Assembly (NCBI GenBank): GCA_963764305.1
Contig: CAVXSD010000006.1
Span: 434,001 to 498,000, forward strand
DNA length: 64,000 nucleotides
Direction: 5' to 3'
Origin: Bog-473 sp963764305
Lineage (GTDB): Bacteria; Actinomycetota; Acidimicrobiia; Acidimicrobiales; RAAP-2
Numbering within the stretch: the first letter of the stretch is position 1; each line of letters begins with the position of its first letter. Under the pieces are notes generated by a model. It saw nothing but the letters and a program-made list of their open reading frames with translations, was not told the origin of the DNA and searched no databases. The position numbers were made by a program, and so were the translations under genes. Below are positions 47,803 through 57,407 of the stretch, one piece after another.

Positions 47803-49209
47803 ATGAACGAAGTGAGGTTGGGCATCGACCTCGCCTGTCGAGCCGACCACCGGGCCAGCCTGGCCGACGAGCGAGGTGAGTTCATCTGGTCGTCGTGGAA
47901 GTTCCGCACGACGACCACTGACCTCGAGCGCCTGTGGGCGAAGATCCCCGCCGGTGCCTCGGTGACGGTGATCCTCGAGCCCACCCGCAACGCCTGGGTG
48001 CCGCTGTCGGCCTGGTTCCAAGCGCGGGGCGCCACGGTGATCTTGGTGCCACCCGAGCAGTCGGCCGACCTGCGGGACTACTACAACAAGCACACCAAGA
48101 CCGACCGGTTGGATTCACGGGTGCTGGCCCGTCTTCCGCTGCTGCACCCCGAGGGCCTGCGGGGTATCGACAACCTCGGTCCGGCGGGATCGCTGCGCCG
48201 GGCTGTGCGTCACCGCTCCAGCCTGGTCAAGCGCCGCAGCGCCGCCAGCCTGCGCCTCGATGCACTCGTCGAGCTGCTCGGTCCGGGATGGGCCGACTCC
48301 CTCGGATCGGCCACCGCCTCGAAGACCGCCCTGGTCATCTTGGAGAACTACGCCGATCCACGTGCGCTCAAGCGTCTCGGGCGTGCTCGGCTCGCCGCGT
48401 TGTTGATCCGCTCGAGCGCGGGACTCTGGCGCGAAGACAAGGCCGACGAGCTCTTGGCCATGGCGAACGAGACCCTTGCCCTGTGGTCGAGCGGGGGCAT
48501 CGACTTCACCGAGTTGGCCCACGACGTCGCTTCGGAGGTCCGGGTGCTTCGCCGCCTCGACGACGAGATCACCGCCGCCGACAAGCGGATCGCCGTTCTC
48601 TATGACGAGGCCGATCCTTTGGGCATCGTTGCTTCGGCCCCGGGGCTCGGGCCCGTCCTCTCGGCGGCCATCTTGGGGAACGCGGGCGACTTCAACCGCT
48701 TCGCCAACCTGGCCGGCGTCCGCTCCTCCACCGGCTTTGTGCCCAAGATCGACCAGTCCGGACTGGTGGCCGGACACAAGGGCATTACCAAGGCCGGCGA
48801 CGCCGGCCTGCGCCAGGCTCTGTACCTGGCAGCTGATCACGCTCGCCACATCGACCCGACCCTCGCCCAGCGCTACTACCGACTCGTCATGGTCGAGGGC
48901 AAGCATCACAACTCAGCATTGTGCTCGGTCTCGGCGGTCCTCATCACCCGGATCGCCGCCTGCTGGCGCAAGGGAGAGCTCTACGACCTGAGAGATGAAA
49001 ACGGCGAAGCGATCACCGAGGCCGAAGGCAAGGCGGTCTGCACCGACCGGTTCAAGATCGACCCCACAGTCCGAGCGGCCCGTCGTCGCAACACCCCAGC
49101 CAAAGTCCTCAAGAACAGGGCGGCGGGTCGAGGCAGAAAGGAGTCGGCCCGAAAGGTCGCTCCGGCCACCGACCCGCCACGAAGAGAAGTTAGCGAAAAT
49201 GTCGCTTGA
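47803..49209 (+). CDS. IS110-family transposase (element 3)
   Basis: A 468-residue uninterrupted transposase, longer than the usual 330-400 residues of the family. The DEDD domain shows LGIDLACRADH (Asp), VILEPT (Glu) and NKHTKTDRLDSRVLARL (Asp pair). The C-terminal domain has ASAPGLGPVLSAAILGNAGDFNRFANLAGVRSSTGF and GHKGITKAGDAGLRQALYLAADHAR. An extra basic tail of about 90 residues ends the protein. It is distinct in sequence from elements 1 and 2. The ATG at 47803 follows a weak AAAGGA site. Confidence 0.9.
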   Translation: MNEVRLGIDLACRADHRASLADERGEFIWSSWKFRTTTTDLERLWAKIPAGASVTVILEPTRNAWVPLSAWFQARGATVILVPPEQSADLRDYYNKHTKTDRLDSRVLARLPLLHPEGLRGIDNLGPAGSLRRAVRHRSSLVKRRSAASLRLDALVELLGPGWADSLGSATASKTALVILENYADPRALKRLGRARLAALLIRSSAGLWREDKADELLAMANETLALWSSGGIDFTELAHDVASEVRVLRRLDDEITAADKRIAVLYDEADPLGIVASAPGLGPVLSAAILGNAGDFNRFANLAGVRSSTGFVPKIDQSGLVAGHKGITKAGDAGLRQALYLAADHARHIDPTLAQRYYRLVMVEGKHHNSALCSVSAVLITRIAACWRKGELYDLRDENGEAITEAEGKAVCTDRFKIDPTVRAARRRNTPAKVLKNRAAGRGRKESARKVAPATDPPRREVSENVA

Positions 49210-49244
49210 AGGGCTTGACTGCCGTTAGGAACTCACCCCGTCGG

Positions 49245-49757
49245 TCAAGGTACTGGTCGGTCGTCGAGGCGGAGCTGCAAAATGACAAGGTCTTGCCATC
49301 GGCCGAACTTCTCTCCGATCTCGGACATTTGGGCCACCTCGACGAAGCCGAGGCGCTGATGGAAGCGGATCGACGCGTCGTTCGCTCCGTCGACGGCGGC
49401 AACCATGGTGTGTTTGCCGGTGCTCTTCGCCTCATGGATGAGTGCACGCATGAGTCCTCGACCGACTCCCGAACCCCAACGGTCCTCTCGCACGTGGATT
49501 GTGTTCTCGACCGTGAATCGGTAACCGGGCCACTTGATTACGTCACGAAACCACCCGAATGCGGCGACGCCAACGATCTCACCTTCCTCTTCGGCTACCA
49601 GGACCGTCTCGTGCTCGTCGAGCCATTCCGCAATGCCTTGGGCAGTCCGCGGCGTATCAGTCCACTCGATTGATGTTGTCGCCAGCAAGGCGTTCAACAG
49701 CGATGCAATCTCGACGGTGTCCGCGGCACTCGCCGGCCGTACGATCATCCCGGGCAT
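49245..49757 (-). CDS. GNAT N-acetyltransferase, phosphinothricin/methionine-sulfoximine acetyltransferase-like
   Basis: A GNAT protein of about 170 residues: MIVRPASAADTVEIASLLN at the N-terminus, IEWTDTPRTAQGIAEWL, the acetyl-CoA loop REDRWGSGVGRGLMRALI, and AAVDGANDASIRFHQRLGFVEVAQMSEIGEKFGRWQD, which is diagnostic of the Pat/MnaT subgroup that acetylates glutamate-analogue inhibitors. Resistance to such compounds is known for family members and inferred here. I chose ATG at 49757 over a TTG further upstream. It converges on element 3, 35 bases away. Confidence 0.85.
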   Translation of the reverse strand: MPGMIVRPASAADTVEIASLLNALLATTSIEWTDTPRTAQGIAEWLDEHETVLVAEEEGEIVGVAAFGWFRDVIKWPGYRFTVENTIHVREDRWGSGVGRGLMRALIHEAKSTGKHTMVAAVDGANDASIRFHQRLGFVEVAQMSEIGEKFGRWQDLVILQLRLDDRPVP

Positions 49758-49877
49758 TCTCGCAGGACCCCAATCGCTCAACCAGCCCGGGCATCCCAGA
49801 TCCGCCGAGGCGCCGCCGTCCCGGTGTACTGGGACACTTGACCAGTTCGACCTTCGCCCGCCGATCGGTGAACAAGG

Positions 49878-50804
49878 TCATGCTCCCACGTCTGCTGGTA
49901 GACGAGTGAGTCGGATCAAACGTGCAAATGTCAGCGCAAGGGCTAGCTCACTAATGACGAGACCGACCCAGCGAAGGCCGTGATGAGACAGGCCGAGAGG
50001 GAGGAACCAGAACAAGATACCTAAGGTCAGCCCCAACGGCACCACGCTCGCGATGAGGAGTTTGCGTGTCTTCGGCTCGGGGCGGGGCGGCAACACGATT
50101 GAACTCTTCAGCGTTTGCTCAGGGACTGGTTGGCTGTAGAAGTCGATTGCTGCATGACCGAGCCGCCTCGTCGCCCGGGCGCTGGCGTAAGTCCAGACTG
50201 GCATGCTCACAACCGGAACGAGGTACGAGGCGATCTCGGCACCCGCGATCACCAAGTCGATCGGTGACCGCGTGTACTGGCGAAGCCGCAGCCCGATCAT
50301 CGACGGCAACTGCCGCACCACATCGAAAAAGGTGCGTACCTCCGGAACCGAACGACGACTCTCAGCGGCCGCACCGGCCTCTTGAAGGGCGGCAGCTGCA
50401 TCTTGGACAGTCGGGTAGCGCCCTTGGACGACGAGCACTTCGGCCGCCCGGGCCGCATCGGCTGGATCTCGGCCATATGCAGCGGCGATGCGCAACACAA
50501 CGATGAGTTGCTCGCAGTAGATCATTGCCATCGCGGGAATCATGCCGACGTAGAAGGAGGATCCCGTGATCAAGCCACCTCGGCGTGCCACGCTCGTCGA
50601 GCGGCGAAGTACCCGCTTGGCGATCCGATCGGGGGAGTCGGAGGGTCGCGTGTGACTCGTCTTGGACCACCACATCCTCACGTGGGGCGTGAGCTGGGGA
50701 AGTGTATAAAGGACGGCGATCTCGGCGGCGTGCAAAGGGTCGTGGCGCAGGGCTCGCCAAAGACCCGTTGGCCGGGAGGGTGCTGGGTCCCCGAGCTCGA
50801 CCAT
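49878..50804 (-). CDS. membrane protein of unknown function (possibly EcsC-like)
   Basis: A protein of about 308 residues. The central region GGLITGSSFYVGMIPAMAMIYCEQLIVVLRIAAAYGRDPAD weakly recalls EcsC-family proteins. The C-terminal half has a segment around VIAGAEIASYLVPVVSMPVWTY and two further likely membrane spans (KLLIASVVPLGLTLGILFWFLPL; GLVISELALALTFARLI). GC is visibly lower than in the core regions. The ATG at 50804 (MVELGDPAPS) is the most plausible start. Function is unknown. Confidence 0.6.
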   Translation of the reverse strand: MVELGDPAPSRPTGLWRALRHDPLHAAEIAVLYTLPQLTPHVRMWWSKTSHTRPSDSPDRIAKRVLRRSTSVARRGGLITGSSFYVGMIPAMAMIYCEQLIVVLRIAAAYGRDPADAARAAEVLVVQGRYPTVQDAAAALQEAGAAAESRRSVPEVRTFFDVVRQLPSMIGLRLRQYTRSPIDLVIAGAEIASYLVPVVSMPVWTYASARATRRLGHAAIDFYSQPVPEQTLKSSIVLPPRPEPKTRKLLIASVVPLGLTLGILFWFLPLGLSHHGLRWVGLVISELALALTFARLIRLTRLPADVGA

Positions 50805-50906
50805 GACGATCAGTCTGCCTGGCGGCGGTTGCAAGGGCCATTGACAGCAACCCTCGTGAGGGTGATGCTTGGTTGGTAGGCAGAAACGATTCACTGGGGG
50901 GCGCAC

Positions 50907-51467
50907 ATGACCCTCGAAACCTGGATCCTGATCATTGCCGTATTCGCCGTCGTCGTGTTCCTGCGCATGGGGCGACACCGCTACACGCGCCGCCAGCGCA
51001 TTCTCAGCCTCGCCGTCTTGGTTGTGCTCGCCCTGCGCTATGTGAAAGGTATGCCAACGACAGGCAACGATGTCGCACTCGAAATTGCATGTCTTGGCCT
51101 CGGTGCACTCTTCGGGTTCGCGATGTTGGCTGCGACAGAGGTGGAGCAAGATGAGACCACCGGCCAAGTGTGGGTGCGGGCCGGTGTCGTGTACCTCGCA
51201 CTGTGGGTGGTCTTACTTGGCTCGCGAGTGTTGTTTGCTTACTCGGCGACAGGATGGGCTCATAGAGATATCGGGCACTACTTCATTGCGAATCACCTCT
51301 CCTTCACAGCAATCACTCCCGCTTTCGTTCTTATGACGATCGGAAGCATTGGTGTCATCACCATCGGGCTTGCGATTCGTGCCGTGGGGATCTCGAGCAC
51401 GCCTCGGAATGCCACTCCAACCGCCGCGATGCCTCAACTAGCCGAGGAGACGCCCAAGCCGTCCTGA
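50907..51467 (+). CDS. small multi-spanning membrane protein (possibly DUF1453-like)
   Basis: A 186-residue protein with about five hydrophobic segments (residues 5-20, 30-45, 55-75, 88-105, 125-155) and a short polar C-terminus. The basic RMGRHRYTRRQRI loop after the first span resembles DUF1453/CcdC-like actinobacterial proteins, but this is only a resemblance. The ATG at 50907 follows GGGGG. It is divergent from the neighbouring membrane protein gene, with a 100-base gap. Confidence 0.6.
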   Translation: MTLETWILIIAVFAVVVFLRMGRHRYTRRQRILSLAVLVVLALRYVKGMPTTGNDVALEIACLGLGALFGFAMLAATEVEQDETTGQVWVRAGVVYLALWVVLLGSRVLFAYSATGWAHRDIGHYFIANHLSFTAITPAFVLMTIGSIGVITIGLAIRAVGISSTPRNATPTAAMPQLAEETPKPS

Positions 51468-51545
51468 GGTGCTGCCAAGGTTCCGAGCCAGTCGGGGAAG
51501 TCCTCAGAGCACCACAAGTCTCCGTGAACCGATGAAGCGACTGCC

Positions 51546-52841
51546 CTAGTCGGCAGCGGTGAAGAGCCTCCACGTCCCGGGCACTCCTTTCAAGGGGTGC
51601 TCGCCCCGGTCCTCAAACTCGATCCCCGAGCCGACGACGAGGTCCCGGATTGTGCTCGACGCCAGGATCTCATCGGGCTGGGCCAAGCCCGATACCCGTT
51701 GAGCTATCACTACCGCCAAACCGGTCACGTCGTCGCCTCTCAGCTCTATTTCTCCGGTGTGGAGCCCGGCACGCAGTGTCAAGCCCAGCGATTTGGATGC
51801 CTGAACAATGGATGACACGCAGCGCAAAGCCCGAGCCGGGCCGTCGAAGGTTGCCAACGTCCCGTCTCCGGTGGTCTTGACAAGCCGACCCCGAAAACGC
51901 TCCAACTCGACATCGACCAACGAGTCGTAATCGTCCAAAAGCCCTCGCCATCGTCTATCCCCGAGTTGGCTGGCTCGCTCGGTCGACCCGACGATGTCAG
52001 TGAACACGACTGTCGCCAAGACTCGGTCGTGCTCAGGACCGCGGCGCTCGCCAGTGACGAACTCCTCAATGAGTCCCAACGTGGTTTCGGGATCCTCGAA
52101 GAACGGTAGGTGATCAGTTCCAGCCAGCTCGACGTATTTCGCCTCGGGAATGAGACGAGCGGCTTCGCGACCCTGGTCCACCCCAACGAGGGGATCTCCA
52201 TCTCGATGCACGACGAGGGTTGGGACGGAGACCGCTGGAAGTACCGAGCGAGCGTCGTCGGGGCAGCGGAGGGTCGTTAGATACGGGAGCCCCAGCGTCG
52301 CCGACTCAAGGGTCAGAGAGTCAGGAGGCGTTCATCTTCAACATGACGGCCGCCGCCGCCGGACTGGCAGCGAGGCAGCTCGACTCGCCCAAACCGAGCT
52401 TTGCTCGAGGTACTCGTCAATGAGTGGCTCAATCTCCTGCGGGACCCAACACCGAACTGCGGCATTGAGCAGAATGAGTCCTTGCACCCGCTCGGGATAA
52501 GTCGCCGCGAACATCGCGGCGATGGCCCCACCCTCGGACATGCCCAAGATCGTTGCCCGCACTGACGATGCGGCATCCATGACGGCTCGAACATCGTCCA
52601 TACGTTCTTCAAGGGTTGGTACGCCCTCGATGCGATCCGACATGCCAACCCCTCGCTTGTCGAACAGAAGCAGTCGAGAGAACGAGGCCAACCGGTTGAG
52701 GTATCGACTTACGGTTGGCTCCTCCCAGTACGTCTCGATATGGGAGATTGCCGAGGGAATGAAGACCAGATCCCAGGGGCCGCTGCCTGTGACTTGGTAC
52801 GCGATGTGTACCCCATTGACGGTCGATGTGTATTGGGTCAT
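51546..52841 (-). pseudogene. alpha/beta-hydrolase-adenylate cyclase fusion (copy 1), disrupted
   Basis: The N-terminal alpha/beta-hydrolase part starts at MTQYTSTVNGVHIAYQVTG, with LLLFDKRGVGMSD and the nucleophile-elbow-like ILGMSEGGAIA. The C-terminal class III cyclase catalytic domain has ATVVFTDIVGSTERA (metal Asp), KTTGDGTLATFDGPARA and LRAGLHTGEIEL, ending with GVPGTWRLF. The two halves are in different frames. Between about 52260 and 52400 there are at least two breaks, plus about 20 extra codons relative to related proteins. It is probably nonfunctional, unless several sequence errors coincide. Confidence 0.75.
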
Positions 52842-53160
52842 GGGGACTGCCACCGGGCATAAGTGTGCCAGAGGATATGGCCATCGGCTCAGTTCTCGTT
52901 GCCAGTTCCGGAGATCACCCCATGTACTGACCGGCCCCGGCCCGGCGATCTGGGGCATCCAATCCCAAGCCTCACGCCGACCTGCCTCAATCCGCCAGAC
53001 CCGGTTGAGAGAACAAAGGGCGCCCATGTCCAGTGAAGTCCACTAGGTGTCAGAGGCGTTGGAGTAGTTGAGCTTGGCGCCGAGCGCGCAGTTTCCGCCC
53101 AAGGTCTCTATAGGTACATTGACGGGTGTCGGGGTATGCCGGGCGGTGGGAGGAGTTCTT

Positions 53161-54018
53161 GTGGCTGAATTGCGATTCTGCGCCTACCAGTATCAGCACC
53201 TTCCCTTAGTCGAAATGCGCGAGCGGTGGAGAAGAGCCGAAGATCTGGGCTTCGACGTGATGTGGAATGTGGACACAGTGGTCGAGCCGGACCGAGCGCG
53301 ACATCCGATGTTCGACGGTCCCGCGACGCTGGTCGATCTGGCCTCTACTACTTCCAGGATTCGGATCGGCACACTGATCTCAAGTTTGTACTTTCGAAGC
53401 CCCGTGACCTTTTCGAAGGCTGCGATGACTGTCGATCACCTTTCGGGTGGTCGCGTGGAACTTGCACTTGGCGTCGGTGACCCTTCCGCCGGTGCGGCAC
53501 AGGCGGGTGTGGATTGGTCCCCCGCCGAGCGAGTGAAGCGGTTCCGTGAGTTCATTCAACTCATTGATCTGCTGCTACGCCAGGAGATCACGACCTACGA
53601 AGGTCAGTTTTACTGTTGCCGAGAAGCGGAGACGATTCCGCTTCCATTGCAACGTCCCCGGCCTCCCATCACGGTGGCCGCGCATGGGCCAAAGATGCTC
53701 GAAATTGCCGCGGAGTTTGCCGACGGCTGGAGCTCGTGGGGCGCTTCCGGGATCGAAACCGAGGACGACTTCTTCCAGGCAACGCGAGAGCGCGCTGAAC
53801 TCCTCGCTGGTCTGTGCGCGGCGCGTGGGAGGGACCCTGCGTCGATTCGGCATTCGCTCGTGTGCTTCCCGCCCCTGACTCCGTGGGCCTCTCTGTCAGC
53901 CTTTCGCGAGATGGTCGAGCGCTACCGGGCGATCGGCATCGACGAGTTCGTGCTCTATTGGCCGCGCAACTGGGATCGGCAAGCGATGCACGAGGACAAC
54001 GTGTTCGAAGAAGTATGA
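53161..54018 (+). CDS. luciferase-like monooxygenase (LLM class, probably F420-dependent)
   Basis: A 285-residue TIM-barrel protein of the bacterial luciferase-like superfamily: RRAEDLGFDVMWNVD, TTSRIRIGTLISSLYFRSPVTFSKAAMTVDHLSGGRVELALGVGD and PPITVAAHGPKMLEIAAEFADGW are the typical segments. In actinobacteria many of these use F420 rather than FMN; the substrate is unknown. The GTG at 53161 has GGAGGAG about eight bases upstream, which decides the start over an earlier in-frame GTG. The gene is intact. Confidence 0.85.
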   Translation: MAELRFCAYQYQHLPLVEMRERWRRAEDLGFDVMWNVDTVVEPDRARHPMFDGPATLVDLASTTSRIRIGTLISSLYFRSPVTFSKAAMTVDHLSGGRVELALGVGDPSAGAAQAGVDWSPAERVKRFREFIQLIDLLLRQEITTYEGQFYCCREAETIPLPLQRPRPPITVAAHGPKMLEIAAEFADGWSSWGASGIETEDDFFQATRERAELLAGLCAARGRDPASIRHSLVCFPPLTPWASLSAFREMVERYRAIGIDEFVLYWPRNWDRQAMHEDNVFEEV

Positions 54019-54179
54019 CATCAGTGGTCCCAGAACTCCGCGCCGGCGGGCTCGCGCGGCAGGCCTGAGGATCGCCTCCGACCCGGCGTTCGGGGCACTG
54101 ACGACCACAGGGAGTCCTCCATGCTCACGCGCGGTTGCTGTTTCACGCGACGGCGAAGGCCGGCCCTTCGCTGAGGATT

Positions 54180-55001
54180 TTACGGTCTGGGTTCCAAGAC
54201 TGTCTGCAACTCCGTCACCCACGTGTCACGAGGACCGTCACAGTCGATGTAGAGCTCGCGATCGAAGGACGTAGCCCGCTCTCCGGTCCGGACGACCCAC
54301 TCATGGAGCGCTTGAAAAGCGTCATGGAACTGTACCGGCGCACCGTGCACGACCGTGGTGGCAGCGCGCTCTACAGCGGGAAGCTGAATTGTCGATAGTC
54401 CATCACCCTCGATTGTCACCTCGGTTGGGACTGGGAGCGCAGTCGTCAGCCGAAGCGGTCTCGCTTCGACTCCGGTGTCCTCGTACACAGCGAGGGACAG
54501 ACCATCAAAGGCGACACCGTGCCGCGCAAGCGCTGCGTGCAACTGTGGGTACATGCGGCCGCACGCGTCACCGATTTCGTCGACGCCCGTCAGATCCTCG
54601 CTCAGGGTGATCACGCGCAGCGGCTCGAGCCGTTTGACGATCACTTCATAGGGAGTCATCGGTTCCTCCTCAAGTTGCGCCAGTCGGATCTCGACCCGTT
54701 TGAGCTGTTCGGTCTGCTCAGTGAGCTGGGCGCGGGCTTCGGCTTGGCGCAGGCGCAGAATCCCCCGGAGCTGCTCCACCGTGACGTTCTCGTCAATGAG
54801 CTGCGCGATTTCTGACAACGGCACACCTAGGTCTCGCAAGACAAGAATGCGATGTAGCCGTACGACCTGGTCGGGCGCGTAGTACCGATACCCGGTGCGC
54901 GGGTCAACGTGGGCGGGTTTCAGCAGACCCAGATCGTCATAGTGCCGGAGCGTGCGCACCGACACCTGAGACAAGCGAGCCACCGTGCCGATCCCGTACA
55001 T
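54180..55001 (-). CDS. MerR-family transcriptional regulator with GyrI-like effector domain
   Basis: A 273-residue regulator. The N-terminal MerR winged helix is clear: IGTVARLSQVSVRTLRHYDDLGLLKPAHVDPRTGYRYYAPDQVVRLHRILVLRDLGV, followed by a coiled-coil dimer helix (residues about 80-112) and a C-terminal GyrI/BmrR-like ligand-binding domain from about residue 115 (PYEVIVKRLEPLRVITL). It resembles multidrug-sensing regulators. The ATG at 55001 is the start. No efflux gene is adjacent; the target could be its own promoter. Confidence 0.85.
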   Translation of the reverse strand: MYGIGTVARLSQVSVRTLRHYDDLGLLKPAHVDPRTGYRYYAPDQVVRLHRILVLRDLGVPLSEIAQLIDENVTVEQLRGILRLRQAEARAQLTEQTEQLKRVEIRLAQLEEEPMTPYEVIVKRLEPLRVITLSEDLTGVDEIGDACGRMYPQLHAALARHGVAFDGLSLAVYEDTGVEARPLRLTTALPVPTEVTIEGDGLSTIQLPAVERAATTVVHGAPVQFHDAFQALHEWVVRTGERATSFDRELYIDCDGPRDTWVTELQTVLEPRP

Positions 55002-55194
55002 AAGGGCTAGGACGCCCCTGAAGTAAGGGCCCCCGCTGGCTCCGCGGAGCACAAGATGGGGTACTGGGGCTCGACGCGGGTAGGACGCGGCGATCGTGGG
55101 CAGATGCCGAGTCCTCGTGTGAAGAGCACGTCGCGGCCACACCGCCGGGAAGGAGGGCATCGAGCGCGACCGAGTGTGGCCCTCGAAGGCCTTC

Positions 55195-56766
55195 TCAGAG
55201 CCCCGCCACGCTCCATCGGGCACCGTCATGATCGAGTCCAAGCACGGCCAGTCGAGCCCAGTTGATGGCACCGGCCCGGGTGTCGACGTCGGTCGCGATT
55301 CGTGGCTTGCCGCGCACCCGGGCATGGCGGCCGCCCCAGGGGCGGCGGACGAAGTGGGAGATCTTGCGCTCGACCTTGGGACGGTCGGCCCGATAACGCG
55401 CTTGCCACTCGGGGGTGCTCTGCTCGGAGCGGGCCGTCTGGAGGAGGTCTTCGTAGCGGCCGATGCTGATCGTGCGCCCCGAGCGTGACTTGGTGCACGC
55501 CCGGCGCAAGGGGCAGTGGGTGCAGTGGACCTTGAACGAAGCGCGTCCAGCACCGTCGTGGGTGGGGTTGATGGCGACGCGCTGGCGACCGGACAGGTCA
55601 CGCTGTTGGTCTCGAGGTCCACATCGAAGCGGTCCTTGGTGAAGAGGCCCGTGGCATTGCGCACCGGCGGCACCTTGGCCACCACCTCGAAGCCGGCTTC
55701 GCGCAACGCCGCTCGGGTGGCGCCGTCGGCATAGGCCGAATCGCCCAGGATCTCGGGCTTGTCCTCCTCGTCGGCCAGGGTCCCCACCAGCTCGTCGACG
55801 GCGTCGCGGTAGGGGCGTTGGCCGGCGTGACGGCCACCTCGTCGATGAGCTCTGAGTCGGGGTCGATCGAGAGGTGGGCCTTGTAGCCGTCGAAGCGGCG
55901 GTTGCGCGACTTGTGGCCGTGGCGGGCCTCGGGGTCGACCGTCGAGATGACCCGGTCCTTGGCCACCTTGTGGACGATGCGAAAGACCCCGTCGTCGCCT
56001 TCTTCGACATCTTGGCCGGCGACGAGGGCCAACAGGTCGGCGGCGGCGGCGGCGCTGGCTGGCAGGGCCTCCCCGTCAATGGCACCGAGCGCGGCCAACG
56101 CGTAGCGCACCAGTGCGTCGACGAGGGCGTCGCGGGCACCCTTGTCGTCCGAATCACACGGCGGCTTGCCGACGGTGTCGTAGTCGTCGTCGCGGACAAG
56201 GACGGATCGGACATCTTCGGCGAGGGGGCTGGCCACCTGGTCGAGGGCAACGAGCAGCTTGCGGATGGCGGCGCGCAGCTGGGTGACGGTGTCTTGGGTG
56301 GCCACGGCGTCATGGAGTGGGGTCGAGTCGAGGACGCGGGCCCGGCCCTTCATCGCCCCGGTCTCTTTGGCCACCACCTTGGTGTCCTCGAAGAGGCGCC
56401 GGGGGCGCTCAGAGGCCCGCAGGCGGTTGCGCTGGCCGACGAGGGAGGTCGGATGGAAGGCCACATAGCCGGTGTCGACCCCCGCGGCCGCCTGCCAGCG
56501 CAGGTCGAAGCTGAGCCGGTCGACCGCCTCGGCGTCACTCAGGCCCTCGAAGGCCTGGAGCACCATGACCGTGGCCATCACCCGGGCCACGATGGTCGGT
56601 CGCCCCCGGGCCGACTCGGCATAGAGATCGGCGAAGTAGTCGTCGCTGTAGAGCCGCTCTCCGTGGTCGGCCAACAGGCGATAGAGCGAACCCTCCTTCA
56701 GCCGATCGCCGAGGATCTCCCTCGGACTCTCGAAGCGCTGCTGGACCTTTGAGCGACCAAGTGCCA
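55195..56766 (-). pseudogene. IS1182-like transposase, frameshifted
   Basis: A DDE transposase of about 520 residues in three frames. The N-terminal part starts at MALGRSKVQQRFESP and includes ARVMATVMVLQAFEGLSDAEAVDRL and RARVLDSTPLHDAV (first catalytic Asp). A shift near 55822 follows VAVTPANAP; the next frame has LGDSAYADGATRAALREAGFEVVAKVPP (second Asp). Another shift near 55588 follows NSVTCP; the last frame has CTHCPLRRACTKSRSGRTISIG and ERKISHFVRRPWGGRHARVRG, the usual C-terminus. The terminal inverted repeats were not found. Confidence 0.8.
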
Positions 56767-56959
56767 TGGACAAATTTCGCCCACCCCAGCCCATTTCGCG
56801 AATCGAGAGGCACTATTAGGGGGCTAGTCAATCAGCTGACGTCGCGGAAGAGTCAAGAGTCAGCCGATTGGGAGCGTCAGAACCGCCATCATGATGCCAC
56901 CCCAGACCCGGCGATCTGGGATACCCACACTTAGCCCGTATCGGCACGTCGCGAGATGT

Positions 56960-57204
56960 CTATCCACCCTCCACGGCGTAGAGCCGCCACACGCCGGGGA
57001 CGCCCTTCAGCTCATGCTCACCTCGGTCTTGGAAGCTGACCCCCGACCCAATGACGGGGTCCTTGACCGTTGAGGACACGAGGACTTCGCCGGGACCGGC
57101 TAACGCGGCCACCCTTGCCCCGAGGTGCACGGCCATGCCAGCAACGTCCTCGCCCCGAACCTTGATTTCTCCGGTGTGCAGTCCCGCCCGGATCTCGATG
57201 CTAA
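56960..57204 (-). pseudogene. 3' fragment of adenylate cyclase copy 2, cut off by an IS1380-like insertion
   Basis: The last 80 residues or so of a class III cyclase domain: IEIRAGLHTGEIKVRGEDVAGMAVH, LGARVAALAGPGEVLVSSTVKD and HELKGVPGVWRLYAVEGG. It begins abruptly at the edge of the IS1380-like element; the 5' part of the same gene lies on the other side at 58862-59903. It closely parallels the end of copy 1. Confidence 0.8.
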
Positions 57205-57407
57205 CGGACCTTTCAGTAATCCTGTGGTGAGGTCCACTTTGTCGTTCAACGAGGGGCGTGGTCGTCTGCAAGGTGTTGTTTGACGTAAGCGCTGCCAGCG
57301 TGACCGCCGATGGAAGCGTCTAAGCGCGTTGGAGGTGCTCACACCCGATCAATGGGCATGTTCGATCAGATCAGCGTTCTGCGAAGCGGAGAAACCACCA
57401 GAGTTGG

